Shown in pieces: positions 32,017 through 39,162 of a stretch of DNA of 64,000 nt. A model generated the notes under the pieces. That model was given only the letters and a program-made list of their open reading frames with translations, made no database searches and was not told where the DNA came from. The DNA is taken from positions 434,001 through 498,000 of the forward strand of contig CBDFKC010000003.1 of NCBI GenBank assembly GCA_965248685.1, in the 5' to 3' direction. The stretch comes from VYFG01 sp965248685 (lineage in GTDB: Bacteria; Pseudomonadota; Gammaproteobacteria; Arenicellales; Poriferihabitantaceae). A program made the translations under genes and the position numbers. How positions within the stretch are numbered: the stretch's first letter is position 1; every line of letters begins with the position of its first letter.

Positions 32017-32892
32017 ATGAATCAAGAATTCGTACTTCAAGGACGTCATTTAAAACTGATCGATATAGAATTTGTACGTGATCTGATCGCAAAACACCCA
32101 TCATGGAGTCGTCGGCAGCTTTCAATTGCACTGAGTAATGCCTGGAACTGGCGTAATGCCAAAGGGTGTATTAAAGATATGGCTTGCCGATCTTTAATGC
32201 TCAAGTTACACCAGCGGGGATATATTGAATTGCCCCAGCGTCGCCAACGTCCCACCAACCGGATGGTTGGCAAAGCGCTACAAGAAGTTGATCACGATAC
32301 AACACACATTCATCAGTCGCTATCTACTTTACAACCATTGTGTGTGATTGATGTTAAGTCCGACAAGGACTATGGGCCCTTATTTAGCTATTTACTGTCC
32401 CACTACCATTACTTGGGTTACACCAGTTCGGTCGGTGAAAACATGAAATATCTGGTTGTAGATAGTATTGGTCGACCGCTCGCTTGCTTGTTGTTTGGCT
32501 CAGCTGCTTGGTCATGCGCCAGTCGTGATGCTGACATTGGATGGGAAAGCACAACCCGGCAACGAAACATCCAATTTGTCACCAACAATACGCGGTTCCT
32601 TATTTTTCCATGGGTCACTGTACCCCATTTAGCCAGTCATGTATTAGCAAAGGTCAGTCGCCGGATTTCGACTGATTGGCGATTGCATTATGGGCATAAC
32701 ATCTACTTGCTAGAAACCTTCGTGGATCAAACTAGATTTTCTGGTACGTGCTATCGCGCCGCGAATTGGAGACAGGTTGGTCAGACACGAGGGAGGAGTC
32801 GTAATGATCGCCATACGAAGCTTAAGGTACCTATTAAATCGGTATTTCTTTATCCACTCACGTCTCACTATCAAACTACGCTTCAATATTAG
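32017..32892 (+). CDS. DUF4338 (DruA-like) protein carried by the IS
   Basis: The 291-residue protein matches DUF4338 from end to end: LIAKHPSWSRRQLSIALSNAWNWRNAKGCIKDMACRSLMLKL, then LLSHYHYLGYTSSVGENMKYLV, RDADIGWESTTRQRNIQFVTNNTRFLIFPWVTVPHLASHVLAKVSRRI and LLETFVDQTRFSGTCYRAANW. The family includes DruA of the Druantia anti-phage systems but also many proteins carried beside transposases. Here it lies within the IS repeats, so it is probably an accessory or regulatory part of the element. Its biochemical role is unknown. Confidence 0.85.
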   Translation: MNQEFVLQGRHLKLIDIEFVRDLIAKHPSWSRRQLSIALSNAWNWRNAKGCIKDMACRSLMLKLHQRGYIELPQRRQRPTNRMVGKALQEVDHDTTHIHQSLSTLQPLCVIDVKSDKDYGPLFSYLLSHYHYLGYTSSVGENMKYLVVDSIGRPLACLLFGSAAWSCASRDADIGWESTTRQRNIQFVTNNTRFLIFPWVTVPHLASHVLAKVSRRISTDWRLHYGHNIYLLETFVDQTRFSGTCYRAANWRQVGQTRGRSRNDRHTKLKVPIKSVFLYPLTSHYQTTLQY

Positions 32893-32942
32893 TCAGTAGC
32901 CCTGCTGAATGATTTACGGCCGATCTACACAGAGGATAATCT

Positions 32943-34364
32943 ATGTCATGTTCTGCAAGTGCTTGGGTGTATAAAGAATTTGGTAGTATTGATCTAGGCG
33001 ATGAGAGGTTAAATCAGCGATTTAAAATCATTGCCACTCAGTTGACTAGACATTGTGGGAAAACCTTGGCGAGCAGTTTTCGTCAATGGAAGATGATTAA
33101 AGCTAGTTACCGATTCTTTGCCAATCCGAAGGTCAATGTAATGGAAATACTCGCGCCGCACGTTGAACAAACAGTGGCACGTATTAAAGCACACGATACT
33201 GTTTTATTGCTCCAGGATAGTACTTACCTAGACTACAATAATCGGCCGAAAACGGAAGGTCTGGATTTAACCTTTAGGAGCAAATTGAGCACAGCATCCC
33301 AAGGCCTGATATTACATAATACGTTGGCGGTGACCGATGCAGGCATCCCCCTTGGGTTGGTGGATCAAAGGTTCATTGAACGACAATCATTTATTGGAAA
33401 TAATCACAAAGAGTCACGCCAATCTCGTCATTGGAATAGACCAGCTAATGAAAAGGAAAGCATTCGTTGGATTAATGTTGTCGAGAAAACTCATCAGATT
33501 GACTGCGGTCGGGCACATGTTGTACACATTGCTGATAGGGAATGTGACCAGTATGAATTCTTTCGTGATGCGGTACAGATGAAGGAAGATGTATTGATTC
33601 GAGCCGCTAGGAACAGGTCAATTAACAAGCGCCATCGCCGTGAATCACCTAACTGCTTGCTGTTTGACTATCTTAAAGGAAAGAAAGCACAAGGTAAGGT
33701 CACTATTCGAATACAGGTGAATGGAAAGAAAAAGTTCCGGGACGCTGAGCTATCCATTGTTTATGTTCCCATTATCATGCCACCGCCGCCCAATAAGACG
33801 GTCAAAAAAGACGGACCAAATTTACCCATGGTACCTTTGGTTGCCATCATGGCGATAGAGAGGCGACCGCCTAGAAATCAAAGCGCCATCTTCTGGGTAC
33901 TGCTCACTAATTTGGAGATTCAAGGTGTTGATCAAGCGATAGAAAAAGTCCGCTGGTATTCAATGCGCTGGAATATTGAGCTATTTCACAAAATTCTCAA
34001 ATCTGGCTGCGGTGTTGAAGATGCTCAGTTACGACATGCTGAGAGATTGAAAAAATATATTGTGCTCAAGAGCATAATTGCCTGGAGGCTATTTTGGTTT
34101 TCTCGAATGCATGAAAATAATAAAGAGGAGAGCTGTTTATCAGTATTATCTGAAAACGAATGGAAGATATTGTATCGAAAATCAAACAGAGCAAAAATCT
34201 TACCTAACACCCCACCAACAGTGAACGATGTATTTATTTGGATAGCCAAGCTTGGAGGATATATTGGGCGCGCATCCGACCCACCTCCTGAGATGATTAG
34301 TTTGTGGCGAGGATGGCAGAGGTTAATGGATATGGTCGATGACTTTAATGATATTTGTGGGTAA
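32943..34364 (+). CDS. Tn5-type (IS4 family, IS50 group) DDE transposase
   Basis: At 473 residues this is almost the length of Tn5 transposase (476). The N-terminal DNA-binding opening WVYKEFGSIDLGDERLNQRF matches the Tn5-N domain. The catalytic acidic residues are seen in LLLQDSTYLDY and VHIADRECDQYEF, and the third in the YREK signature Y-SM-R-WNI-E-LFHKIL-K, which has exactly the Y(2)R(3)E(6)K spacing. The frame is intact from ATG to stop, so the element may still be active. Confidence 0.93.
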   Translation: MSCSASAWVYKEFGSIDLGDERLNQRFKIIATQLTRHCGKTLASSFRQWKMIKASYRFFANPKVNVMEILAPHVEQTVARIKAHDTVLLLQDSTYLDYNNRPKTEGLDLTFRSKLSTASQGLILHNTLAVTDAGIPLGLVDQRFIERQSFIGNNHKESRQSRHWNRPANEKESIRWINVVEKTHQIDCGRAHVVHIADRECDQYEFFRDAVQMKEDVLIRAARNRSINKRHRRESPNCLLFDYLKGKKAQGKVTIRIQVNGKKKFRDAELSIVYVPIIMPPPPNKTVKKDGPNLPMVPLVAIMAIERRPPRNQSAIFWVLLTNLEIQGVDQAIEKVRWYSMRWNIELFHKILKSGCGVEDAQLRHAERLKKYIVLKSIIAWRLFWFSRMHENNKEESCLSVLSENEWKILYRKSNRAKILPNTPPTVNDVFIWIAKLGGYIGRASDPPPEMISLWRGWQRLMDMVDDFNDICG

Positions 34365-34389
34365 AGCTAAGACTTTATTAGGCGCTTAC
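34357..34389 (-). repeat. right inverted repeat of the DUF4338/Tn5-type IS
   Basis: Complement of the left repeat at 31931-31963 with 31 of 33 bases equal. Its inner end contains the transposase stop codon at 34362-34364. Confidence 0.85.
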
Positions 34390-34443
34390 CTATCACTACC
34401 TATTTATTAAGAGCAATCAACAATTTGGGTAAAATTTAGGTAG

Positions 34444-34482
34444 ACAATATTCTTGTAAAGAAGTGGGTAACAATATTTTTGT
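34444..34482. promoter_or_regulatory. two direct 13-bp dyads, operator-like
   Basis: ACAATATTCTTGT at 34444-34456 and ACAATATTTTTGT at 34470-34482 differ in one base, each is a dyad with ACAA/TTGT arms, and their starts are 26 bases apart. They lie between the IS end and the stop of the AraC-type gene in an otherwise empty 237-base gap. They look like paired operator sites, perhaps left over from the lost promoter or attI side of the array. Confidence 0.3.
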
Positions 34483-34626
34483 CACTAAGAATTCTTGAAA
34501 GCAATACTTGTCGCCCAGATGGGTTCTAATCCGTTCAGTACCCGTCACACATGATGTTTGACTACATTCCGGGCTTTGTGCTTCCCTGCTGAATTATCCC
34601 GCAAATCTAGTTTTTCTACTCCTTCC

Positions 34627-35523
34627 CTAACCTTTCAGTGGAATACATAAATCAGTAATCCATTCCGACTCGGGCAGTTCATTACAATCATTCTGATAAA
34701 TTTCAATAAACGGTTTGTTATCGATTTCTTCATTCGATTTTGGGATCCAGTTGGCCAGTAGTTTCTGGTAGGTATCGGCAATACCATCGTAGGATCCTTT
34801 ATGGGTGTGGACTGCGTATCGTTGTGGTTTTCTTGTCGCGCTCTTTATGTTCCCGGTTTGTTTGATATCCGTTGATATGGAGATGCATGCTTCGGACCTG
34901 AGTTCTTCTGACGTAATTTTTTTTGGGTTGTCGTAGGAGTGGCTGAATATTTCGGCAGTTTCAAGATCGATTCCTTGTTTTAAACTCCACTCGATTAATT
35001 CTTCGAAACAATCTTTTAGTCCATTGTAGTCGCCGCTATGGGGGACGTAGGCATATTTTAGTTCGGGCTTTGTAACGATGTTAACTTGCATTTTTATGTC
35101 CTCTTTACTTTGATGTAATTCGATCCGCATGTGGTTTAGGTCGAAAGCTATATTGCTGGTTTTTCTGATGTATTCCGGATAGGGGATTGTTTTTCGGTAA
35201 ACACCTGGTGGAACGCCAAAGCGTTTGCGGAATACACGGTTGAATGACTCTGTCGAGTCGTAACCGCTTTGTTGCGATACTATGGCAAGGCTCAGGCCAT
35301 CGGTTCGCAGGTTTTTCGCGGCGAATTCTAGTTTTATTCGCTGGATTAGGTCTCCGACGGTTTCCCCGGCGATGGCCTTGAACAAACGATGGAAATGAAA
35401 TGGTGAGAAGTTGGCGATTCTGGCCAGGGTGTCTACAGAAAGATCACCATCGATATTGCTAACGATATATTCCAACACGCGTTGCAGCCGTTGATAGTAA
35501 TTTTGTGATGTACGTTCTTTCAT
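34627..35523 (-). CDS. AraC-family regulator with GyrI-like effector-binding domain
   Basis: Residues 10-110 hold the paired AraC helix-turn-helix motifs (LSVDTLARIANFSPFHFHRLFKAIAGETVGDLIQRIKLEFAAKNL and LAIVSQQSGYDSTESFNRVFRKRFGVPPGVYRK). The C-terminal 155 residues form a GyrI/SOUL-like ligand domain (IVTKPELKYAYVPHSGDYNGLKDCFEELIEW, then YAVHTHKGSYDGIADTYQKLLANWIP). This SAV2257/Rob-type plan is common among multidrug-responsive activators. The target genes are unknown; the gene stands alone. Confidence 0.9.
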   Translation of the reverse strand: MKERTSQNYYQRLQRVLEYIVSNIDGDLSVDTLARIANFSPFHFHRLFKAIAGETVGDLIQRIKLEFAAKNLRTDGLSLAIVSQQSGYDSTESFNRVFRKRFGVPPGVYRKTIPYPEYIRKTSNIAFDLNHMRIELHQSKEDIKMQVNIVTKPELKYAYVPHSGDYNGLKDCFEELIEWSLKQGIDLETAEIFSHSYDNPKKITSEELRSEACISISTDIKQTGNIKSATRKPQRYAVHTHKGSYDGIADTYQKLLANWIPKSNEEIDNKPFIEIYQNDCNELPESEWITDLCIPLKG

Positions 35524-35704
35524 AAGGCAATTATGACATCGGGTTCTTGGGACAAAATAGCTGATCTTGCGCAGTTTTTTTAATATTTTGTGGCGGTCGT
35601 GATGTTGAGTTTTCCTATGTCATCTGATCTAAAATTGTTGTGTAGATGTTTTAGCCCAGTACCATGTAATATTATCTACCCTCCTATAATCCTGGATATG
35701 AAAA

Positions 35705-35992
35705 TTGGCTGCCGAATGTGAATTTAGCAAATTAACCCCAACCGGGGTTAAATGCCCTGTTTGTAACAAAGGAACCCTCGATCCCAAGCGGGGCCGGTTT
35801 GGGGCGGTTTATAAATGCAATGAAAGAGGCTGCAAGTTCTATACCGAAACCCGGCCAACCGGTAAGAAATGCAACTACAAGAGAGACGGAAAAAAGTGTG
35901 GTGCGTTAATGGTCGACGGCACTAAAACCATACCGAATCGCTGTAGCGACAAAACCTGTCCCAATAGAAACCCCCATAGACTTGGGGCCTGA
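35705..35992 (+). CDS. small protein with topoisomerase-type C4 zinc fingers
   Basis: The 95-residue protein has three cysteine clusters: C17-P-V-C20...C38/C43, C55...C65 and C80...C85, in the style of the DNA topoisomerase I/III C-terminal zinc ribbons (VKCPVCNKGTLDPKRGRFGAVYKCNERGCKFY). It is very basic and should bind DNA or RNA. An in-frame stop lies just before, so the best start is the TTG at 35705. It may be a free-standing zinc protein or a remnant of a larger gene. Confidence 0.7.
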   Translation: MAAECEFSKLTPTGVKCPVCNKGTLDPKRGRFGAVYKCNERGCKFYTETRPTGKKCNYKRDGKKCGALMVDGTKTIPNRCSDKTCPNRNPHRLGA

Positions 35993-36050
35993 TGTGCTGA
36001 GTTGAGCGGGTATTAAAAATCCGGGAACCGGTTAGATTAATTTATCCTTG

Positions 36051-36875
36051 CTAGGATTTCTGGCCAACATCGTCATACCTTTTTTGCCCGATCTGGGTAC
36101 AGTGGTTAAACTGTTCGATAGCCGCCGGATCGAGATCGGCCAATGGCGGTGTTTCCAATTCAAAGCGAGTGTTACCGGGGTCGCCCCGCATCAACATTGC
36201 GGAGTCTTGGTAGCCTGGTTTGGGAGATACTGCGGCCGCTGCGTAATTGAGTCCGACTCCCAGACGCCATTGGTCAGATCCATTGGCACCGGACCGGTGT
36301 AAGGTAAACGGGCCGTGAAACGCACCCTGACCGGGTTTTAGTATGATATTCCTGGCTGTGGTTTCATCTAGCGGTTCAATCACCTGTTGTCCCCGCCGTA
36401 GCATGCTGGTCGGGTCCATGGTTTGCTGGTGACCGAGCTGGCCCATCTGCCAACTGCCGGGTAGCATTTCCATGCATCCGTTCTCCGGGGTAACATGATC
36501 CAGTGCCAACCAAAGGTTAACGGTTTGATCCACCGGCTCAATGGGCCAGTAGGTGGCGTCCTGGTGCCAGCCGAAATGCGCTTTTGAATGAGGCGGCTTG
36601 GTTGGAATAAAGCTGTTCCACAGCAGAATATCTGGACCCAACAATTGCTCAACCCGATCAAGGATTGCTGGGGTGCTTGCCAGTTCCCAAATCCATCTCA
36701 GTAACAGATGGGATTTCAAATAAGTCCATTCCTTATATGTCGGGGTGTCGCTATAGCGGTCGATAAAACTAACCAGCTTTTGGCGGTATTTGTTGGTTTG
36801 AGAAGCTGTCAGCAAATCGACTTCTGAAATCAAGCCGTCGGCGTCGAACCTGTTGGCAAACATTGCGGACTTCAA
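36051..36875 (-). CDS. phytanoyl-CoA dioxygenase family protein
   Basis: The 274-residue protein belongs to the Fe(II)/2-oxoglutarate dioxygenase fold. The metal triad is visible as H-Q-D in HFGWHQDATYWP and the distal His in GPFTLHRSGANGSDQWRLGVGL; the following Arg in WRLGVG would hold 2-oxoglutarate. DHVTPENGCMEMLPGSW is the usual core strand. Bacterial members hydroxylate diverse small molecules. Its ATG overlaps the waaF stop by four bases, so the two are coupled. Confidence 0.88.
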   Translation of the reverse strand: MKSAMFANRFDADGLISEVDLLTASQTNKYRQKLVSFIDRYSDTPTYKEWTYLKSHLLLRWIWELASTPAILDRVEQLLGPDILLWNSFIPTKPPHSKAHFGWHQDATYWPIEPVDQTVNLWLALDHVTPENGCMEMLPGSWQMGQLGHQQTMDPTSMLRRGQQVIEPLDETTARNIILKPGQGAFHGPFTLHRSGANGSDQWRLGVGLNYAAAAVSPKPGYQDSAMLMRGDPGNTRFELETPPLADLDPAAIEQFNHCTQIGQKRYDDVGQKS

Positions 36876-37903
36876 TTTTCCAAATCCGGGTTGGTCTCTT
36901 GTTCATCTGCCAGAATCGAAATTACCCGTTGGGGCTCCAGCTTGTTGAGACAGTCGAGATGGGCCAATGGACAGATGCGTTTAAAACAAGGCCGACAAGG
37001 AAGATCTAGTGATAGCCGATGAGCTTTACTGGTGAGGGGCGGAGTAAATGCATCGGTAGAAGAACCATACAGCGCGATAACCTGGCAGCCAACAGCCGCA
37101 GCGACATGCATTAAACCGGAATCATTAGTCACCACATGGGTAGCCTGGGCCATCAAATCGATTGCGTCACCAAGGGAAGTGCGGCCGGTTAAATCAATAC
37201 ATTCTGGCGCGAGGGCGCATATTTCCGCAGCGACTGATTGATCCTTCGCCGAGCCCATAATCATCACCTGTCGGCCATGGGCGATACTCCATTTTGCCAC
37301 CTCGGCGAAATATTTTGCAGGCCATTGTTTAGCCGGACCGTATTCCGCTCCGGGGCATAATGCATACAATGGTTGTCCCGGTTTAATCTCAAAACGCTTT
37401 TGTGCTTCGACGATGTTGCCTGATTCGACCACCAGCAGGGGCTGAGGAATCTGATCGAGGGCCAGGGGCACGCTGTCTGCAGGCAATCCCAGTCCGACAA
37501 ACCGCTGCACGCTTAAAGGCAGTGCCTGGGTGTCCAATTTACGGATATCGTTTAACAGGCCATAGCGTTGTTCGCCTGCATATCCGGTTCGCCGCTTTAT
37601 CCGGGCAAACCAGGGCACAAGCGCCGATTTGAATGACCCCGGTAACACGATGGCCTGGTCGAATTTCCCTTTTAATGCCTTTCCCAAGCGCCATCGACTG
37701 CCGATTCCAAGCTGGCCATGCCCCACCGCTATTTCGACATTGGCCTCGACCTCGGGCATGCGAGCCAGTACCGGAACACTCCAGGGTGGCGCCATCACGG
37801 TGATCCTGCAATCCGGTTGGCGCGCCTTAATTAGCTGAAACAAACTCTGGGCCATCACCATGTCGCCCACCCAGGATGGCCCCACAACCAGGATGTTGCT
37901 CAT
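36872..37903 (-). CDS. waaF: lipopolysaccharide heptosyltransferase II
   Basis: WaaF adds the second heptose to the lipopolysaccharide inner core. The 343 residues show the family's opening ILVVGPSWVGDMVMAQSLFQLIKARQP, the central ALCPGAEYGPAKQWPAKYFAEVAKW and the nucleotide-binding THVVTNDSGLMHVAAAVGCQVIALYGSSTDAFTPPL. The protein is a GT-B fold enzyme at the inner face of the inner membrane. It lies 24 bases after the zinc-finger gene and is followed by the dioxygenase with a four-base overlap. Confidence 0.92.
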   Translation of the reverse strand: MSNILVVGPSWVGDMVMAQSLFQLIKARQPDCRITVMAPPWSVPVLARMPEVEANVEIAVGHGQLGIGSRWRLGKALKGKFDQAIVLPGSFKSALVPWFARIKRRTGYAGEQRYGLLNDIRKLDTQALPLSVQRFVGLGLPADSVPLALDQIPQPLLVVESGNIVEAQKRFEIKPGQPLYALCPGAEYGPAKQWPAKYFAEVAKWSIAHGRQVMIMGSAKDQSVAAEICALAPECIDLTGRTSLGDAIDLMAQATHVVTNDSGLMHVAAAVGCQVIALYGSSTDAFTPPLTSKAHRLSLDLPCRPCFKRICPLAHLDCLNKLEPQRVISILADEQETNPDLEN

Positions 37904-37927
37904 TGGTTTGACCCCTGGACGTTTCCC

Positions 37928-38152
37928 CTAGTGGGCCGATCCGGCGGGGCCAATCAGGACAAATACGGTGCCGCAATAGGGACAGGTTTCCTCGCCGCTG
38001 TCGGCGATGGGCAGAAACACTTTGGGATGGGAGTCCCATAACCGCTTGCCCGGCATGGGGCAATGCAAGGGTAAATCAGCCGCGGTTACCTCGACCCGTT
38101 CCTGGGTATTGGGTTGGTCATTTTGGCCCTGGTCGTTAGATGAATTAGACAT
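37928..38152 (-). CDS. zinc-finger domain-containing small protein
   Basis: The 74-residue protein ends in a zinc finger: C31 (LPLHCPMPGKRLWDSHPKVFLPI), H42 and the pair C58-P-Y-C61 (EETCPYCGTVFVL). This matches the CHCC-type finger found in NDUFS6-like and other short bacterial proteins. It is encoded between waaF and ilvE, with an eight-base overlap with ilvE, as in many Gammaproteobacteria. No function is established. Confidence 0.82.
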   Translation of the reverse strand: MSNSSNDQGQNDQPNTQERVEVTAADLPLHCPMPGKRLWDSHPKVFLPIADSGEETCPYCGTVFVLIGPAGSAH

Positions 38153-39065
38153 AGCTTAGCCATTCCTCATATTCAGGAATCCGGCCATGGACTGCGTCAA
38201 AGAATCGGCTCTGGATTCGTTCGGTGATCGGTCCTCGGGTACCGCTGCCGATCTGTCGGTTATCAACTTCCCGGATCGGGGTAACCTCGGCGGCGGTGCC
38301 GGTAAAGAACGCTTCGTCGGCGATGTAAACCTCATCCCGGGTAATTCTTTTTTCTACCAGGGTAAGGCCTTCATCGGCAATAATACGGTTGGCTGTTTTT
38401 CGGGTGATGCCGTCCAGAGCCGAGGTCAGGTCCGGAGTATAGATCACGCCATCGCGCACGATAAACAGATTCTCGCCGCTACCTTCCATAACGAATCCAC
38501 TGGTATCGAGCAACAGCGCTTCGTCGTAGCCGGTATCGAGGGCTTCCTGCAGCGCCAGCATGGAATTGATGTAATGACCATTGGCCTTGGCCCGACACAT
38601 ACTCACATTGACATGATGCCGGGTATAAGAAGATACCCTTACCCGTAATCCCTTTTTCATATTGTCTTCGCCGAGATAGGATCCCCATTCCCAGGCTGAT
38701 ACGGACAGATGGGTATTCAGGTTATCGGCGCGCAGGCCCATTCCCTCGGAACCCAGAAATGCCATAGGTCGGATGTAGGCCGAGGACAAACCATTTTCCC
38801 GTACCACGTCGAGCTGGGCCTGGTTAATCTGTTCCGCGCTAAACGGCATTTTCATGCCCATAATATGAGCCGACTGCAACAGCCGACGGGTATGATCCTG
38901 GAGCCGGAAAATCGCCGTCCCTTTTTCTGCGTCGTAGGCGCGCACGCCTTCAAACACGCCCATCCCATAATGCAGGGTATGGGTCAGCACGTGGACCTTG
39001 GCATCTCGCCAGGGTACCATTTCGCCATCCATCCAAATCACGCCGTCGCGATCACTAAAAGACAT
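38145..39065 (-). CDS. ilvE: branched-chain amino-acid aminotransferase
   Basis: IlvE exchanges amino groups between glutamate and the 2-oxo acids of leucine, isoleucine and valine, using pyridoxal phosphate. The 306-residue protein shows the class IV features: IWMDGEMVPWRDAKVHVLTHTLHYGMGVFEGVRAY near the N-terminus, RAKANGHYINSMLALQEAL with the PLP Lys, EALLLDTSGFVMEGSGENLFIVRDG and FFTGTAAEVTPIREVDNRQIG. The length is that of proteobacterial IlvE. Confidence 0.95.
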   Translation of the reverse strand: MSFSDRDGVIWMDGEMVPWRDAKVHVLTHTLHYGMGVFEGVRAYDAEKGTAIFRLQDHTRRLLQSAHIMGMKMPFSAEQINQAQLDVVRENGLSSAYIRPMAFLGSEGMGLRADNLNTHLSVSAWEWGSYLGEDNMKKGLRVRVSSYTRHHVNVSMCRAKANGHYINSMLALQEALDTGYDEALLLDTSGFVMEGSGENLFIVRDGVIYTPDLTSALDGITRKTANRIIADEGLTLVEKRITRDEVYIADEAFFTGTAAEVTPIREVDNRQIGSGTRGPITERIQSRFFDAVHGRIPEYEEWLSYV

Positions 39066-39162
39066 TTATATCACTCCGAAATTTGTTACAGAACCAGGTA
39101 GCGGCAGCGCGCCGCCAGGTGGTCAGGAAAAAAGTTACTATTAATTCACCGGCCAGTTGTTG

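Larger units (their letters stand above)
31931..34389 (+). mobile_element. two-gene insertion sequence: DruA-like DUF4338 gene plus Tn5-type transposase
   Basis: A 33-base inverted repeat with 31 matches bounds the element: GTAAGCGCCTAATAAAcgCT... at 31931-31963 and its complement at 34357-34389. The right repeat overlaps the transposase stop. Weak similarity continues up to 20 bases outward on both sides, so the exact tips are uncertain, and no target duplication is visible. The length of about 2.46 kb, two genes in one direction and a 50-base gap with GAGG before the transposase suggest one transcript. It interrupts a cassette at the upstream end of the array. Confidence 0.8.

Noticed and set aside
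31757..32131. Intact 124-aa membrane protein
   Set aside because: Its first 67 residues are encoded by the inverted repeat and IS interior, so the long frame is accidental.
32017..32892. Druantia defence system
   Set aside because: Only a DruA-like protein is present, without the other Druantia genes, and it lies inside IS inverted repeats.
34357..34410. Target-site duplication of the IS
   Set aside because: The nine bases outside the two inverted repeats do not match, and shifting the borders does not help.
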